Source: Cedecea davisae DSM 4568 (GTDB taxonomy: Bacteria; Pseudomonadota; Gammaproteobacteria; Enterobacterales; Enterobacteriaceae). From it: DNA of 64,000 nt. Made by a program: the position numbers and the translations under genes. Shown one piece after another: positions 27,974 through 36,321 of this stretch. A model generated the notes under the pieces. It had not been told where the DNA came from, ran no database searches, and saw only the letters and a list, made by a program, of their open reading frames with translations. Where the stretch lies: positions 1,692,240 through 1,756,239 of the forward strand of contig NZ_KE161030.1 of assembly GCF_000412335.2 (NCBI RefSeq). The letters run 5' to 3'. Positions within the stretch are counted from its first letter, which is position 1. Every line of letters starts with the position of its first letter.

Positions 27974-30900
27974 ATGATCCCACAAATTTCTCAGGCACCG
28001 GGCGTAGTTCAGCTGGTGCTCAATTTTTTGCAAGCACTGGAGCAACAGGGTTTCACCGGCGATAGCGCCACCAGCTACGCGGATCGCCTGACAATGGCGA
28101 CCGATAACAGCATTTATCAGCTGTTGCCGGACGCGGTGCTGTTTCCCCGCTCGACCGCAGACGTCACGTTAATCACCCGCCTGGCTTCAGAAGAGCGCTT
28201 TAAAACCCTGGTCTTTACCCCGCGCGGCGGCGGTACGGGAACCAACGGGCAGTCGCTCAATAGCGGCATCGTGGTGGATATGTCCCGCTATATGAACCGC
28301 ATCATCGAAATCAACCCGGAACAGGGCTGGGTGCGCGTAGAAGCGGGCGTCATCAAAGATCGGCTAAACCAGTTCCTCAAACCGCACGGCTATTTCTTTG
28401 CGCCTGAACTCTCCACCAGCAACCGCGCCACGCTGGGCGGGATGATCAATACCGATGCCTCGGGGCAGGGGTCGCTGGTGTACGGCAAAACTTCCGACCA
28501 TGTTTTGGGCGTGCGTGCGGTGTTGATGGGCGGAGAGATCCTGGACACGCACCAGATGGCGACCGCGCTTGCCGAAGAACTTGGCCGCGAGCAAACCATA
28601 ACCGGGCAGATTTACCGCACGGTGCTTGAGCGCTGCCGCGAACAACGCCAGCTGATCCTCGACAAATTTCCCAAACTAAACCGCTTCCTGACCGGCTACG
28701 ATCTGCGCCACGTATTCAATGACGATCTTTCTAAGTTCGACCTGACGCGCATTCTTACCGGTTCGGAGGGCACGCTGGCCTTTATCACCGAGGCGAAGCT
28801 GGATATTACCCGGCTGCCGAAAGTGCGCCGCCTGGTAAACGTAAAATACGACTCCTTCGACTCGGCCCTGCGTAATGCACCTTTTATGGTGGAGGCGAGA
28901 GCGCTGTCGGTGGAGACGGTCGATTCCAAAGTCCTTAACCTGGCGCGGGAAGATATCGTCTGGCATTCGGTCAGCGACCTGATTACCGACGTGCCGGATA
29001 AAGAGATGCTCGGCCTGAACATCGTTGAGTTTGCCGGTGACGATGAGCCGCTTATTGAAAGCCAGGTTAGCTCCCTGTGTGAACGCCTCGATGCTCTGAT
29101 AGCGTCGGGCGAGGGCGGGGTGATTGGCTGGCAGATTTGCAGCGAGCTGGCCGGTATCGAAAAAATTTACGGGATGCGTAAAAAAGCCGTTGGCCTGCTG
29201 GGTAACGCTAAAGGGCTGGCAAAGCCAATTCCGTTTGCGGAGGACACCTGCGTGCCGCCGCAGCACCTGGCTGACTACATCGTAGAATTCCGCGCGCTGC
29301 TGGACGGCCACAACCTCAGTTATGGCATGTTCGGCCACGTTGACGCAGGGGTGCTGCACGTTCGCCCGGCGCTGGACATGTGCGACCCGCAGCAGGAGAT
29401 GCTGATGAAAAGTATCTCAGATGACGTCGTGACGCTGACGGCAAAATACGGCGGCCTGTTGTGGGGCGAGCACGGTAAGGGCTTCCGCGCGGAGTACAGT
29501 CCGGCGTTCTTTGGCGAGACGCTGTATGAGGAACTGCGCCGGATCAAAGCCGCCTTCGACCCGAACAACCGTCTTAATCCGGGGAAAATATGTCCGCCGC
29601 TCGGCGTGGATGACCCAATGATGCAGGTGGATGCGGTAAAACGCGGGACTTATGACAGGCAAATTCCTATCGCGGTGCGCACTTCATGGCGCGGGGCGAT
29701 GGAGTGTAACGGCAACGGGCTGTGCTTTAATTTCGACGTGAAAAGCCCGATGTGCCCGTCGATGAAGATTTCCAGCAACCGCATACATTCTCCGAAAGGG
29801 CGTGCGACGCTAACCCGTGAATGGCTGCGCCTGCTGGCAGAACGTGGCGTTGACCCGCTCCAGCTTGAAAAGCAATTACCGGAACAAAAAGCCAGCCTTC
29901 GCGGCCTGATTGAGCGGACGCGCAATTCGTGGCATGCCAATAAAGGCGAATACGACTTCTCCCACGAGGTGAAAGAGGCGATGTCCGGCTGCCTGGCCTG
30001 CAAAGCCTGCTCCACCCAGTGTCCGATTAAAATCGACGTGCCGGAATTCCGCTCTCGCTTCTTGCAGCTTTACCACACCCGCTATTTGCGCCCGCTGCGC
30101 GATCACGTTGTGGCCTCGGTTGAAAACTATGCCCCGCTGATGGCGCGTGCGCCGAAGACATTTAACTTCTTTATGAGCCAGCCGTGGGTTCGCAACCTGT
30201 CCGAGAAGCATATCGGCATGGTTGACCTGCCGATGCTTTCCACGCCGACGCTGCAACAGCAGCTGGTGGGGCATCGCTCGGCAAATACCACGCTGGAGCA
30301 GCTCGAAAGCTACTCGCCGGAACGCAGGGCTAAAACGGTGCTGGTGGTGCAGGATCCGTTCACCAGCTATTACGATGCACAGGTTGTGGCGGACTTTATC
30401 AAGCTGGCGGACAAATTGGGGTTCGAGCCGGTTGTGCTGCCGTTTTCACCGAACGGGAAAGCGCAGCATATTAAAGGCTTTCTGCAACGTTTTGCCCGCA
30501 CGGCGCGTAAAACATCTGATTTCCTCAATCGGGTTGCGAAACTGGGCATGCCAATGGTGGGGGTCGATCCCGCGCTGGTGCTGTGTTATCGCGATGAATA
30601 CAAACACACTTTAGGCGATGAGCGCGGTGATTTTCAGGTGCAGCTGGTGCACGAGTGGCTCCAGGACATGCTGAAAGAGCGGGAAGTACAGAGCGCGGGC
30701 GGGGAAGCATGGTACCTGTTCGGCCACTGTACCGAAGTGACTGCGTTACCGACGGCACCGAATCAGTGGGCCGGAATTTTTGCCCGTTTTGGCGCGAAAC
30801 TCGAGAACGTTAGCGTCGGCTGCTGCGGCATGGCCGGCACTTACGGCCACGAGGTGAAGAATCACGCCAATTCCTTGGGCATCTATGAACTATCCTGGCA

Positions 30901-31030
30901 TCAGGCGATGCAGCGCCTGCCGAGAAACCGCTGCCTGGCAACCGGCTATTCGTGCCGCAGCCAGGTGAAGCGCGTTGAAGGCAACGGCGTTCGGCATCCA
31001 TTACAAGCACTTCTGGAGATTATCGGATGA
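27974..31030 (+). CDS. ydiJ: FAD/4Fe-4S D-2-hydroxyacid dehydrogenase YdiJ
   Basis: This is a 1018-residue flavoprotein, the E. coli length. An N-terminal PCMH FAD domain has TPRGGGTGTNGQSLNSGI (about 78-95). The FAD-oxidase C-terminal domain contains HVDAGVLHVRP. A ferredoxin-like region has CLACKACSTQCP (about 675-686). A C-terminal CCG (Cys-Cys-Gly) domain has VGCCGMAGTYGHE near residue 950. The family includes D-2-hydroxyglutarate and D-lactate dehydrogenases that feed electrons to quinone. YdiJ has been linked to D-2-hydroxyglutarate; I infer that here. Its stop overlaps the menI start by ATGA. Confidence 0.93.
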   Translation: MIPQISQAPGVVQLVLNFLQALEQQGFTGDSATSYADRLTMATDNSIYQLLPDAVLFPRSTADVTLITRLASEERFKTLVFTPRGGGTGTNGQSLNSGIVVDMSRYMNRIIEINPEQGWVRVEAGVIKDRLNQFLKPHGYFFAPELSTSNRATLGGMINTDASGQGSLVYGKTSDHVLGVRAVLMGGEILDTHQMATALAEELGREQTITGQIYRTVLERCREQRQLILDKFPKLNRFLTGYDLRHVFNDDLSKFDLTRILTGSEGTLAFITEAKLDITRLPKVRRLVNVKYDSFDSALRNAPFMVEARALSVETVDSKVLNLAREDIVWHSVSDLITDVPDKEMLGLNIVEFAGDDEPLIESQVSSLCERLDALIASGEGGVIGWQICSELAGIEKIYGMRKKAVGLLGNAKGLAKPIPFAEDTCVPPQHLADYIVEFRALLDGHNLSYGMFGHVDAGVLHVRPALDMCDPQQEMLMKSISDDVVTLTAKYGGLLWGEHGKGFRAEYSPAFFGETLYEELRRIKAAFDPNNRLNPGKICPPLGVDDPMMQVDAVKRGTYDRQIPIAVRTSWRGAMECNGNGLCFNFDVKSPMCPSMKISSNRIHSPKGRATLTREWLRLLAERGVDPLQLEKQLPEQKASLRGLIERTRNSWHANKGEYDFSHEVKEAMSGCLACKACSTQCPIKIDVPEFRSRFLQLYHTRYLRPLRDHVVASVENYAPLMARAPKTFNFFMSQPWVRNLSEKHIGMVDLPMLSTPTLQQQLVGHRSANTTLEQLESYSPERRAKTVLVVQDPFTSYYDAQVVADFIKLADKLGFEPVVLPFSPNGKAQHIKGFLQRFARTARKTSDFLNRVAKLGMPMVGVDPALVLCYRDEYKHTLGDERGDFQVQLVHEWLQDMLKEREVQSAGGEAWYLFGHCTEVTALPTAPNQWAGIFARFGAKLENVSVGCCGMAGTYGHEVKNHANSLGIYELSWHQAMQRLPRNRCLATGYSCRSQVKRVEGNGVRHPLQALLEIIG

Positions 31031-31437
31031 TTTGGCGACGTGAAGCGACGCTTGCCGCGCTCAATAAACTGGGGGCGAATAACATGGTCGGGCATGTAGG
31101 GATTGAATTTACCCGTTTTGATGACAACGAAATAGAGGCCACCATGCCGGTGGATGAACGTACCCGGCAGCCGTTTGGCCTGCTGCACGGCGGCGCATCC
31201 GTGGTGCTGGCTGAAACGCTGGGTTCGGTCGCGGGCTACCTGTGTACCGAAGGCGATCAGAAGGTTGTTGGCCTGGAAGTGAATGCCAACCATATTCGCT
31301 CCGCGCACGAAGGCGTGGTGCGCGGCGTTTGCCGGGCGGTGCATGCTGGCCGCCGTCATCAGGTCTGGCAAATAGACATTTACGACCAACAGGACAGGCT
31401 GTGCTGCACCTCGCGGCTGACCACGGCGGTGGTTTAA
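31027..31437 (+). CDS. menI: 1,4-dihydroxy-2-naphthoyl-CoA hydrolase MenI
   Basis: MenI is a hotdog-fold thioesterase that releases DHNA in menaquinone synthesis. It is 136 residues long. Catalytic Glu63 lies in HGGASVVLAETLGS, with His54 and Gly55 before it, as in E. coli YdiI. ATG overlaps the ydiJ stop, so the two are translationally coupled. Confidence 0.94.
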   Translation: MIWRREATLAALNKLGANNMVGHVGIEFTRFDDNEIEATMPVDERTRQPFGLLHGGASVVLAETLGSVAGYLCTEGDQKVVGLEVNANHIRSAHEGVVRGVCRAVHAGRRHQVWQIDIYDQQDRLCCTSRLTTAVV

Positions 31438-31453
31438 GGTAATCCTTTGAGAC

Positions 31454-31493
31454 CAATCACTCGCCTTTTTGAAAGGGCGAGTGATTGCGTTTT
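31454..31493 (+). terminator. Rho-independent terminator after menI
   Basis: CAATCACTCGCC pairs with GGCGAGTGATTG, followed by CGTTTTC, 16 bases after the menI stop. The following bases to 31671 are AT-rich and form the promoter of the next gene. Confidence 0.85.
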
Positions 31494-31671
31494 CTATAAT
31501 AAAATAAAGAAAATACTATTTATTACTGCACATTATTTGCACCTGATGGGTAACAAATAAACGGCAGGCTATTATATCCATGTTGAAACTGAGCTCTTAA
31601 ATTTTTGCCATCATGGTGAAAATGCTGGTAAAAAGCCCCCCTCAGGATGTTTATAACTTAAGGACATGGAT

Positions 31672-32496
31672 ATGTGGATATTACTGGCAGTTGCCTTGCT
31701 GCTTTTGCAGTTCAATAAAAAAGCCTCTATCGGGCTGCTGTTGATCACCCTGGTTTGGGCCGCAGTCGGCGGCGTTATCGACGGGCGCGCCGTTATTGCC
31801 CTGGCGGTAATCGCCGCACTCGCGCTGGCTTATTTGAAAGCTGGGCACCATAAAGTCGCCAGGTATTCGCTCGAACTTGTGCTGGTTGTAAGCGCCATCG
31901 GGTTAACGATGCATCTTATTCCGGGTTTCCATAATCCGAAGGTGCTGGATTCGGTCAATGCCGGGCCGCTGAGTGTCCCTTTCTCGATGTATTACAACTT
32001 CGATAAAGCGCTGGTGCCTTTCGTCCTGCTGGTGGTAATGAAATCGCTGTTCGTAAGCGAGCCAGAGTCTCGCCCGGCAAAACCATGGTGGGGCCTGCTC
32101 GTTGCTTCTATTCCCGCTTTACTGCTTCTGGCCGTCGCGCTGGGTGGGCTGAAGATTGAACCTCATGCCGCGCAGTGGCTGCTGCCGTTTCTGTTTGCCA
32201 ATATCTTCTTTGTCTCTCTGGCAGAAGAGGCGCTGTTCCGCGGCTACCTCCAGCAGCGGCTGTCCGGGTTTATGCATCCGGTTCTGGCGCTGGTTATTTC
32301 AGCGGCGATTTTTGGCGCGCTTCATTTTGCCGGTGGGCCGCTGCTGATTGTGTTTGCCGCGCTTGCGGGCCTGATTTACGGCCTGGCCTGGATGTGGAGC
32401 GGCCGGCTTTGGGTGGCAGTGGCTTTCCATGTTGGGTTGAATGCCGCTCACTTGCTGTTCTTTACCTATCCTATGCTTCGGCACATTCCGCACTGA
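31672..32496 (+). CDS. CPBP family intramembrane metalloprotease
   Basis: This is a 274-residue protein with about eight transmembrane helices. CPBP (CAAX protease/bacteriocin-processing) motifs are present: EE-x3-R (Glu185, Glu186, Arg190 in AEEALFRGYL), His218 in ALHFAGG and His253/Asn257 in FHVGLNAAH. ATG 31672 has AAGGA 7 bases upstream; an ATG at 31666 lies too close to it. No bacteriocin or prenyl-protein gene is near, so its target is unknown. It begins the block inserted between menI and sufA and may share transcription with the TetR gene 105 bases on. Confidence 0.87.
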   Translation: MWILLAVALLLLQFNKKASIGLLLITLVWAAVGGVIDGRAVIALAVIAALALAYLKAGHHKVARYSLELVLVVSAIGLTMHLIPGFHNPKVLDSVNAGPLSVPFSMYYNFDKALVPFVLLVVMKSLFVSEPESRPAKPWWGLLVASIPALLLLAVALGGLKIEPHAAQWLLPFLFANIFFVSLAEEALFRGYLQQRLSGFMHPVLALVISAAIFGALHFAGGPLLIVFAALAGLIYGLAWMWSGRLWVAVAFHVGLNAAHLLFFTYPMLRHIPH

Positions 32497-32559
32497 TTTA
32501 TTCCCGCTTACGGCCTGGTTTCCGGGCCGTTGCAGGTGACAGCCCTGAGCGTTCATGTA

Positions 32560-32587
32560 AAAATAGATTTTAATAAAACTCTATTTA
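32560..32587. promoter_or_regulatory. Inverted repeat upstream of TetR gene, candidate operator
   Basis: AAATAGA, 12 bases, TCTATTT (32561-32586) ends 14 bases before the TetR start codon. The same arms with the same spacing occur before the cysteine hydrolase at 33842-33867. The location fits autoregulation. Confidence 0.72.
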
Positions 32588-32600
32588 TCTGGGGGATCAA

Positions 32601-33161
32601 ATGGGGCGTTCCAGTAAACAGCAGGCGGCTGAAAACCGTAACCTTATCGTCGAGAAAACCAGCGAGCTTTTTAAGGCCCGGCAGATAGCGGACGTCAGCA
32701 TTCCCGACATCATGAAAGCTGCGGGCATGACGGCGGGAGGTTTTTATAAACACTTTGAGTCAAAAGAAGCATTAGTGCTTGAAGCCGCCGAACTGGCTTT
32801 TATTAAAGCAAGGGAGCGCTGGGACAGCATTGATGAGAATGACAAAGGCAGCGTACAGCACAACATTGCCGACTATTATTTCTCGCCAAAGCCTGCCCAA
32901 AAACGCTGCCCGATGCTGGCCTTCGGCGGCGACGTGATGAAAAGTAATGCTTCTGAACAGCTTGCAAAAGACTGTACCGACGGGATCAAGTCCCTGATGG
33001 AGTGTTTTATCGGGCACCCTCATGATGAGCAGGGCGCCGATGATGAAAAAAATCTTGTGCTGTTTGCTGCGATGGTCGGGGCGAATTATCTCGGTGAAAT
33101 AAGTTCAGATCCTGCCTTCGCCGAGCGTCTTAAAAAGGCCGTTTTGGCCGCGATAAAATAA
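32601..33161 (+). CDS. TetR family transcriptional regulator
   Basis: This is a 186-residue TetR/AcrR-type regulator. The N-terminal helix-turn-helix spans about 28-50 (VSIPDIMKAAGMTAGGFYKHF). The C-terminal ligand domain resembles the TetR-C YjgJ/YcdC-like group, with RCPMLAFGGDV. GGGGG precedes the ATG by 7 bases. It is convergent with the cysteine hydrolase gene 16 bases away. The shared inverted repeat indicates that it represses itself and that hydrolase. The inducer is unknown. Confidence 0.88.
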   Translation: MGRSSKQQAAENRNLIVEKTSELFKARQIADVSIPDIMKAAGMTAGGFYKHFESKEALVLEAAELAFIKARERWDSIDENDKGSVQHNIADYYFSPKPAQKRCPMLAFGGDVMKSNASEQLAKDCTDGIKSLMECFIGHPHDEQGADDEKNLVLFAAMVGANYLGEISSDPAFAERLKKAVLAAIK

Positions 33162-33177
33162 CGCTGCCAGCGGCAAG

Positions 33178-33807
33178 TCAGGCTTTAACTCCCATCGCCG
33201 CGATGATTTCACTGGTGGTCAGAATTTCGTGGGCATACGTCGGGCCGTTGATATCGTGAGCGGCGTGCAGGGCTTCGTCCGTACGGGCGGATGTTGCGTC
33301 CCGCACCAGGGTGACGTGGAAGCCCAGTTCCATACCAATTCGCGCCGTAGCTTCGATGCAGGTATTCGCCATTAGCCCGACGCAGATAATCTTTTCCTTG
33401 CCGTATCTTTTAAGCTGATGCTCCAGATCGGTATTAGGAAAACCGCCGGAGCCCCAGTGCTCAGAAGCCACAATATCATCTTTGTGGATAGGGAAATCCT
33501 GATGCCAGGTTCCGCCCCACGATCCTTTGGCAAACGACTGCCGTGCTGCGCCGCTAAGCTGGTACGGCGTCGGGTATTTCCAGCTTACATAATCACCTTC
33601 TTCCCAGCGATGGTGAGGAACGTGGTAGACCTTAATTCCCGCCTTGCGCGCCGCGGCTACGATGTTAAGCAGGTTCTGGTGCATGTTGTGTCTGACGGCA
33701 ATATCCTTGATTAACGGATAGAGTTTGCCCTCATCGGCCAGGAAGTCGTTATACAGATCCACGCACAGCAGCGCGGTAATTTCAGGTTCATAAACGGGAT
33801 GGCTCAT
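33178..33807 (-). CDS. Isochorismatase-like cysteine hydrolase
   Basis: This is a 209-residue cysteine hydrolase. Asp17 (CVDLYNDF) and Cys150 (MANTCIEATARIGMELGF) are the expected catalytic residues. At the usual lysine position it reads SEHWGSGGFPNTDL, seen in one subgroup of the family. Start 33807 is preferred because GAGG lies 8 bases upstream; longer frames reach 33858. Substrate is unknown: members act on isochorismate, nicotinamide or ureido compounds. A candidate TetR operator lies 34 bases upstream. Confidence 0.87.
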   Translation of the reverse strand: MSHPVYEPEITALLCVDLYNDFLADEGKLYPLIKDIAVRHNMHQNLLNIVAAARKAGIKVYHVPHHRWEEGDYVSWKYPTPYQLSGAARQSFAKGSWGGTWHQDFPIHKDDIVASEHWGSGGFPNTDLEHQLKRYGKEKIICVGLMANTCIEATARIGMELGFHVTLVRDATSARTDEALHAAHDINGPTYAHEILTTSEIIAAMGVKA

Positions 33808-33840
33808 TTTCATTACCTCAGGGTTAGGCATTGTTCGTGC

Positions 33841-33868
33841 AAAATAGAGTATGATCATAATCTATTTT
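33841..33868. promoter_or_regulatory. Inverted repeat upstream of cysteine hydrolase, candidate TetR operator
   Basis: AAAATAGA, 12 bases, TCTATTTT is a perfect 8+8 inverted repeat. Seven-base cores and the 12-base spacer equal those at 32561-32586, while the spacer sequences differ, as expected of a protein-binding site. Confidence 0.75.
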
Positions 33869-33906
33869 GCGCGACGAATTTTATAAACCCTGCGATGAGG
33901 TCAGTG

Positions 33907-35547
33907 TTATCTCGATAATAATCGCCACACCAGCCACGCGGTTCCGGCTATGGAGCACAACAAGCCGATGGCGGGGAAGAACGGGATGCCAAACGGCGTC
34001 CAGTTCAGGCCAAACAGCCACGGCATAACCACCAGCACCAGGGCGGCTAAAACGATGGCAAGCGCCAGGGTTGCCGCGGCACGTTCCAGTGATTTACCAA
34101 GATCGCTAATATTCTCCACGGAAATATCCGCGTGGAGTTTACCGTGGCGCAGTCTCTGCATAACCAGCCGCAGGGTCTGGGGCAGGGAATCGCCGCTGTC
34201 CAGAAGCTTGTTACCCAGCGCGAGCAGGCGTTTGCGGCTGCTTATGCGAGCGTAGCGCCTGAACATTTCTTTCTTAATGACCGGGCGAAGGATGCGGATA
34301 ATATCAAACTGTGGGTCCATGCGGAGCAGTACGCCATCAGCGGTGATTAGCGCTTTGAACAGCAGCACCAGGTCGGGCGGAAGCGTAAGGCGAAACTCTC
34401 GTGCGGTGGAAAGCATATCGGTCAGCGCTTTGCCCAATTGAAGCCTGAGATTGCCCTGTTTTTGCAGAAAATAGTTGGCCGCCAGTTCCAGTTCGGTCAG
34501 GTTCAGCGAGTGCTCGTCACTCCATGAGATCAGGGCATCGACAATGCCGCTGGCGTCGCGTTCGCTGATGGCATAAATCAGAGACAGCAGCTCATTACGC
34601 CGCTCTTCACTGAGATAACCCACCATGCCGAAATCAATAAAACCTACGCGGTTTCCTTCAAGCGCCATCACGTTGCCAGGATGAGGATCGGCATGATAAA
34701 TACGGTGCTCGAAAAGCATTTTTATAAACGCCTCAGAGCCTTTACGCGCCAGCAGCGCCCCGTCAAAACCGGCGGGAGCAAGCTGGCCGCTGTCGACGGG
34801 AGAAACGCCGGGAAGAAACGCCTGCACCACCAGCGTAGGACTGCACCATTCCCAATAAATTTTAGGAATGGCCACGTCTTCGGAGCTTGCGAATAGCTGA
34901 TAAATTTTTTCACCGTTAGCGGCCTCATGGCAAAAATCCAGCTCCTGATGCAGCGCATTTTCCAGATAACGGACCAGCATCACCGGCTGAAATCGTGCCA
35001 GCGTTTCGCTTTGCTGCTCAACGCTTTCGGCAAGATAGCGCAGCAGGCGCAGGTCTGCTTTTATCGTGGCTTCAATCCCTGGGCGCTGGATCTTGACGAT
35101 AACTTCATCGCCGTTTTTAAGGCGGGCACGGTGAATTTGCGCCATCGAACCGCTGGCGAGGGGCTTTTCGTCAAACCGGGCAAATATATCGGCGGGGGGA
35201 GCGCCAAGCGTAGCGGTAACCTGCGGTTCAAGCATCGGCCAGGGCAGCGGATTAGCGCCAGAATTTAGCTGACTTAGCGCCTGAGTCCAGGCTGGCTCCA
35301 GCAGATCGCTGCGGGTAGAAAGAATTTGCCCGAGCTTAACGAAGGTGGGGCCTAGCTCTTCGAATGCGGCGCATAAGCGCTCCGGCACAGGGCGCAAATC
35401 ATGCTGATGATTACTGCTTAGCTTGTCGTGAAGAGAAGATAAGCCCAAAAGCCGCACGATATCCTGCAGGCCGTAGCGGAGCATCACTCCGGTTATCTCC
35501 TGCAACCGCACCCGGTCGCGAGCCGTGACCATAATCATTTTTATCAT
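33907..35547 (-). CDS. UbiB/ABC1-family atypical kinase, second paralogue type
   Basis: This is a 546-residue ADCK/UbiB-like protein kinase-fold ATPase. The KxGQ motif is at 71-74 (FVKLGQILSTRSDLL). The Ala-rich loop is ASGS (131-134) where UbiB has AAAS. ATP Lys152 is in VIVKIQRPG, HADPHPGN is at 285-292 and DFG at 305-307. Two C-terminal transmembrane helices (about 490-545) anchor it, as in UbiB. AAGGAG lies 9 bases before the ATG. True ubiB sits with ubiE and ubiJ in enterobacteria, so this is an extra paralogue. A role in quinone or lipid homeostasis is an inference. Confidence 0.86.
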   Translation of the reverse strand: MIKMIMVTARDRVRLQEITGVMLRYGLQDIVRLLGLSSLHDKLSSNHQHDLRPVPERLCAAFEELGPTFVKLGQILSTRSDLLEPAWTQALSQLNSGANPLPWPMLEPQVTATLGAPPADIFARFDEKPLASGSMAQIHRARLKNGDEVIVKIQRPGIEATIKADLRLLRYLAESVEQQSETLARFQPVMLVRYLENALHQELDFCHEAANGEKIYQLFASSEDVAIPKIYWEWCSPTLVVQAFLPGVSPVDSGQLAPAGFDGALLARKGSEAFIKMLFEHRIYHADPHPGNVMALEGNRVGFIDFGMVGYLSEERRNELLSLIYAISERDASGIVDALISWSDEHSLNLTELELAANYFLQKQGNLRLQLGKALTDMLSTAREFRLTLPPDLVLLFKALITADGVLLRMDPQFDIIRILRPVIKKEMFRRYARISSRKRLLALGNKLLDSGDSLPQTLRLVMQRLRHGKLHADISVENISDLGKSLERAAATLALAIVLAALVLVVMPWLFGLNWTPFGIPFFPAIGLLCSIAGTAWLVWRLLSR

Positions 35548-35670
35548 CTGGCTAAACTCCTTTTTTCCTTATCAGGAGGATAGCTGATAAATCGGCTATT
35601 AGTCCTGGAGCAAAATTTACGGCAGCTTGACTGAAACTTAGTGATACTTTGGTCAAATTAATACCTGTCG

Positions 35671-35739
35671 AGCACGCCTCCAATCACATAAATAGATATT
35701 TTCTATACATCTTTTCCCTTGCGGCGTTCAGCCGCTTTT
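35671..35739 (+). ncRNA. rydB: Candidate sRNA, RydB-like
   Basis: A -10-like TAATAC (35659-35664) is followed by about 69 bases ending in the terminator GCGGC-GTTCA-GCCGC-TTTTCTT (35721-35742). E. coli has sRNA RydB in the matching place between menI and sufA, of similar size. I rely on position, size and terminator, plus an imperfect memory of its sequence. RydB function is poorly known. Confidence 0.5.
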
Positions 35740-35880
35740 CTTATTTGATATTTCCTTTTACACCAGTGGCTTAAACAGCTCTTTTCGCCATCGGCAAGAG
35801 TTTTACGACGGTCTATTCTTAGTAAAGACGCCCAAAAAAGCAGCGTTTCCCGAATACCCCTGTTTTCAGAACGTTGTATT

Positions 35881-35899
35881 GATAATTGTTATCATTAAC
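35881..35899 (+). promoter_or_regulatory. Fur-like box of the suf operon
   Basis: GATAATTGTTATCATTAAC matches 14 of 19 Fur consensus positions and lies 45 bases before sufA. E. coli suf is repressed by Fur, so iron control is expected here. Confidence 0.75.
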
Positions 35900-35943
35900 A
35901 TAAGGGTATCGGCCTTCGGGCGCAGAGACAAATGAGGTGATTA

Positions 35944-36312
35944 ATGGATGTGCAAACCGGTTCCTTCGATCCCAGTGAATTTGCCTGGCAGGGGCTAACC
36001 CTGACCCCGGCGGCCAGCGCTCATATCCGCGAGCTGGCGGCGAAGCAGCCCGAGCTGCGGGGGATACGCCTGAGTATCAAACAGACGGGCTGTGCGGGGT
36101 TTGGTTACGTGCTGGACACGGTTACCGAGCCTAAGCCGGACGATCTGGTGTATGAGTTTGACGGCGCGCGCCTGTGGGTGCCGCTCTCCGCGATGCCTTT
36201 TATCGACGGCACCGAAGTTGATTACGTGCGCGAAGGCCTGAATCAGATCTTTAAATTTAATAACCCGAAAGCCCAGCACGAATGCGGCTGTGGCGAAAGC
36301 TTTGGGGTATAG
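35944..36312 (+). CDS. sufA: Fe-S carrier SufA
   Basis: SufA is an A-type Fe-S carrier that receives clusters from SufBC2D and hands them to apoproteins. It is 122 residues long. Cys50 (TGCAGFGY), Cys114 and Cys116 (ECGCGESF) are the cluster ligands, at the same numbers as in E. coli. GAGGTGATTA precedes the ATG. It opens sufABCDSE, and sufB follows after 9 bases. Confidence 0.96.
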   Translation: MDVQTGSFDPSEFAWQGLTLTPAASAHIRELAAKQPELRGIRLSIKQTGCAGFGYVLDTVTEPKPDDLVYEFDGARLWVPLSAMPFIDGTEVDYVREGLNQIFKFNNPKAQHECGCGESFGV

Positions 36313-36321
36313 GCGGTACTT

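Larger units (their letters stand above)
35548..35943. other. Intergenic region upstream of sufA
   Basis: This 396-base gap holds the shared upstream region of the UbiB-like gene and sufA, a RydB-like sRNA candidate (35671-35739), and a Fur-like box (35881-35899). Bases 35750-35880 probably contain further suf control sites (IscR, OxyR and IHF are known for E. coli), but I cannot assign them by eye. Confidence 0.6.
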
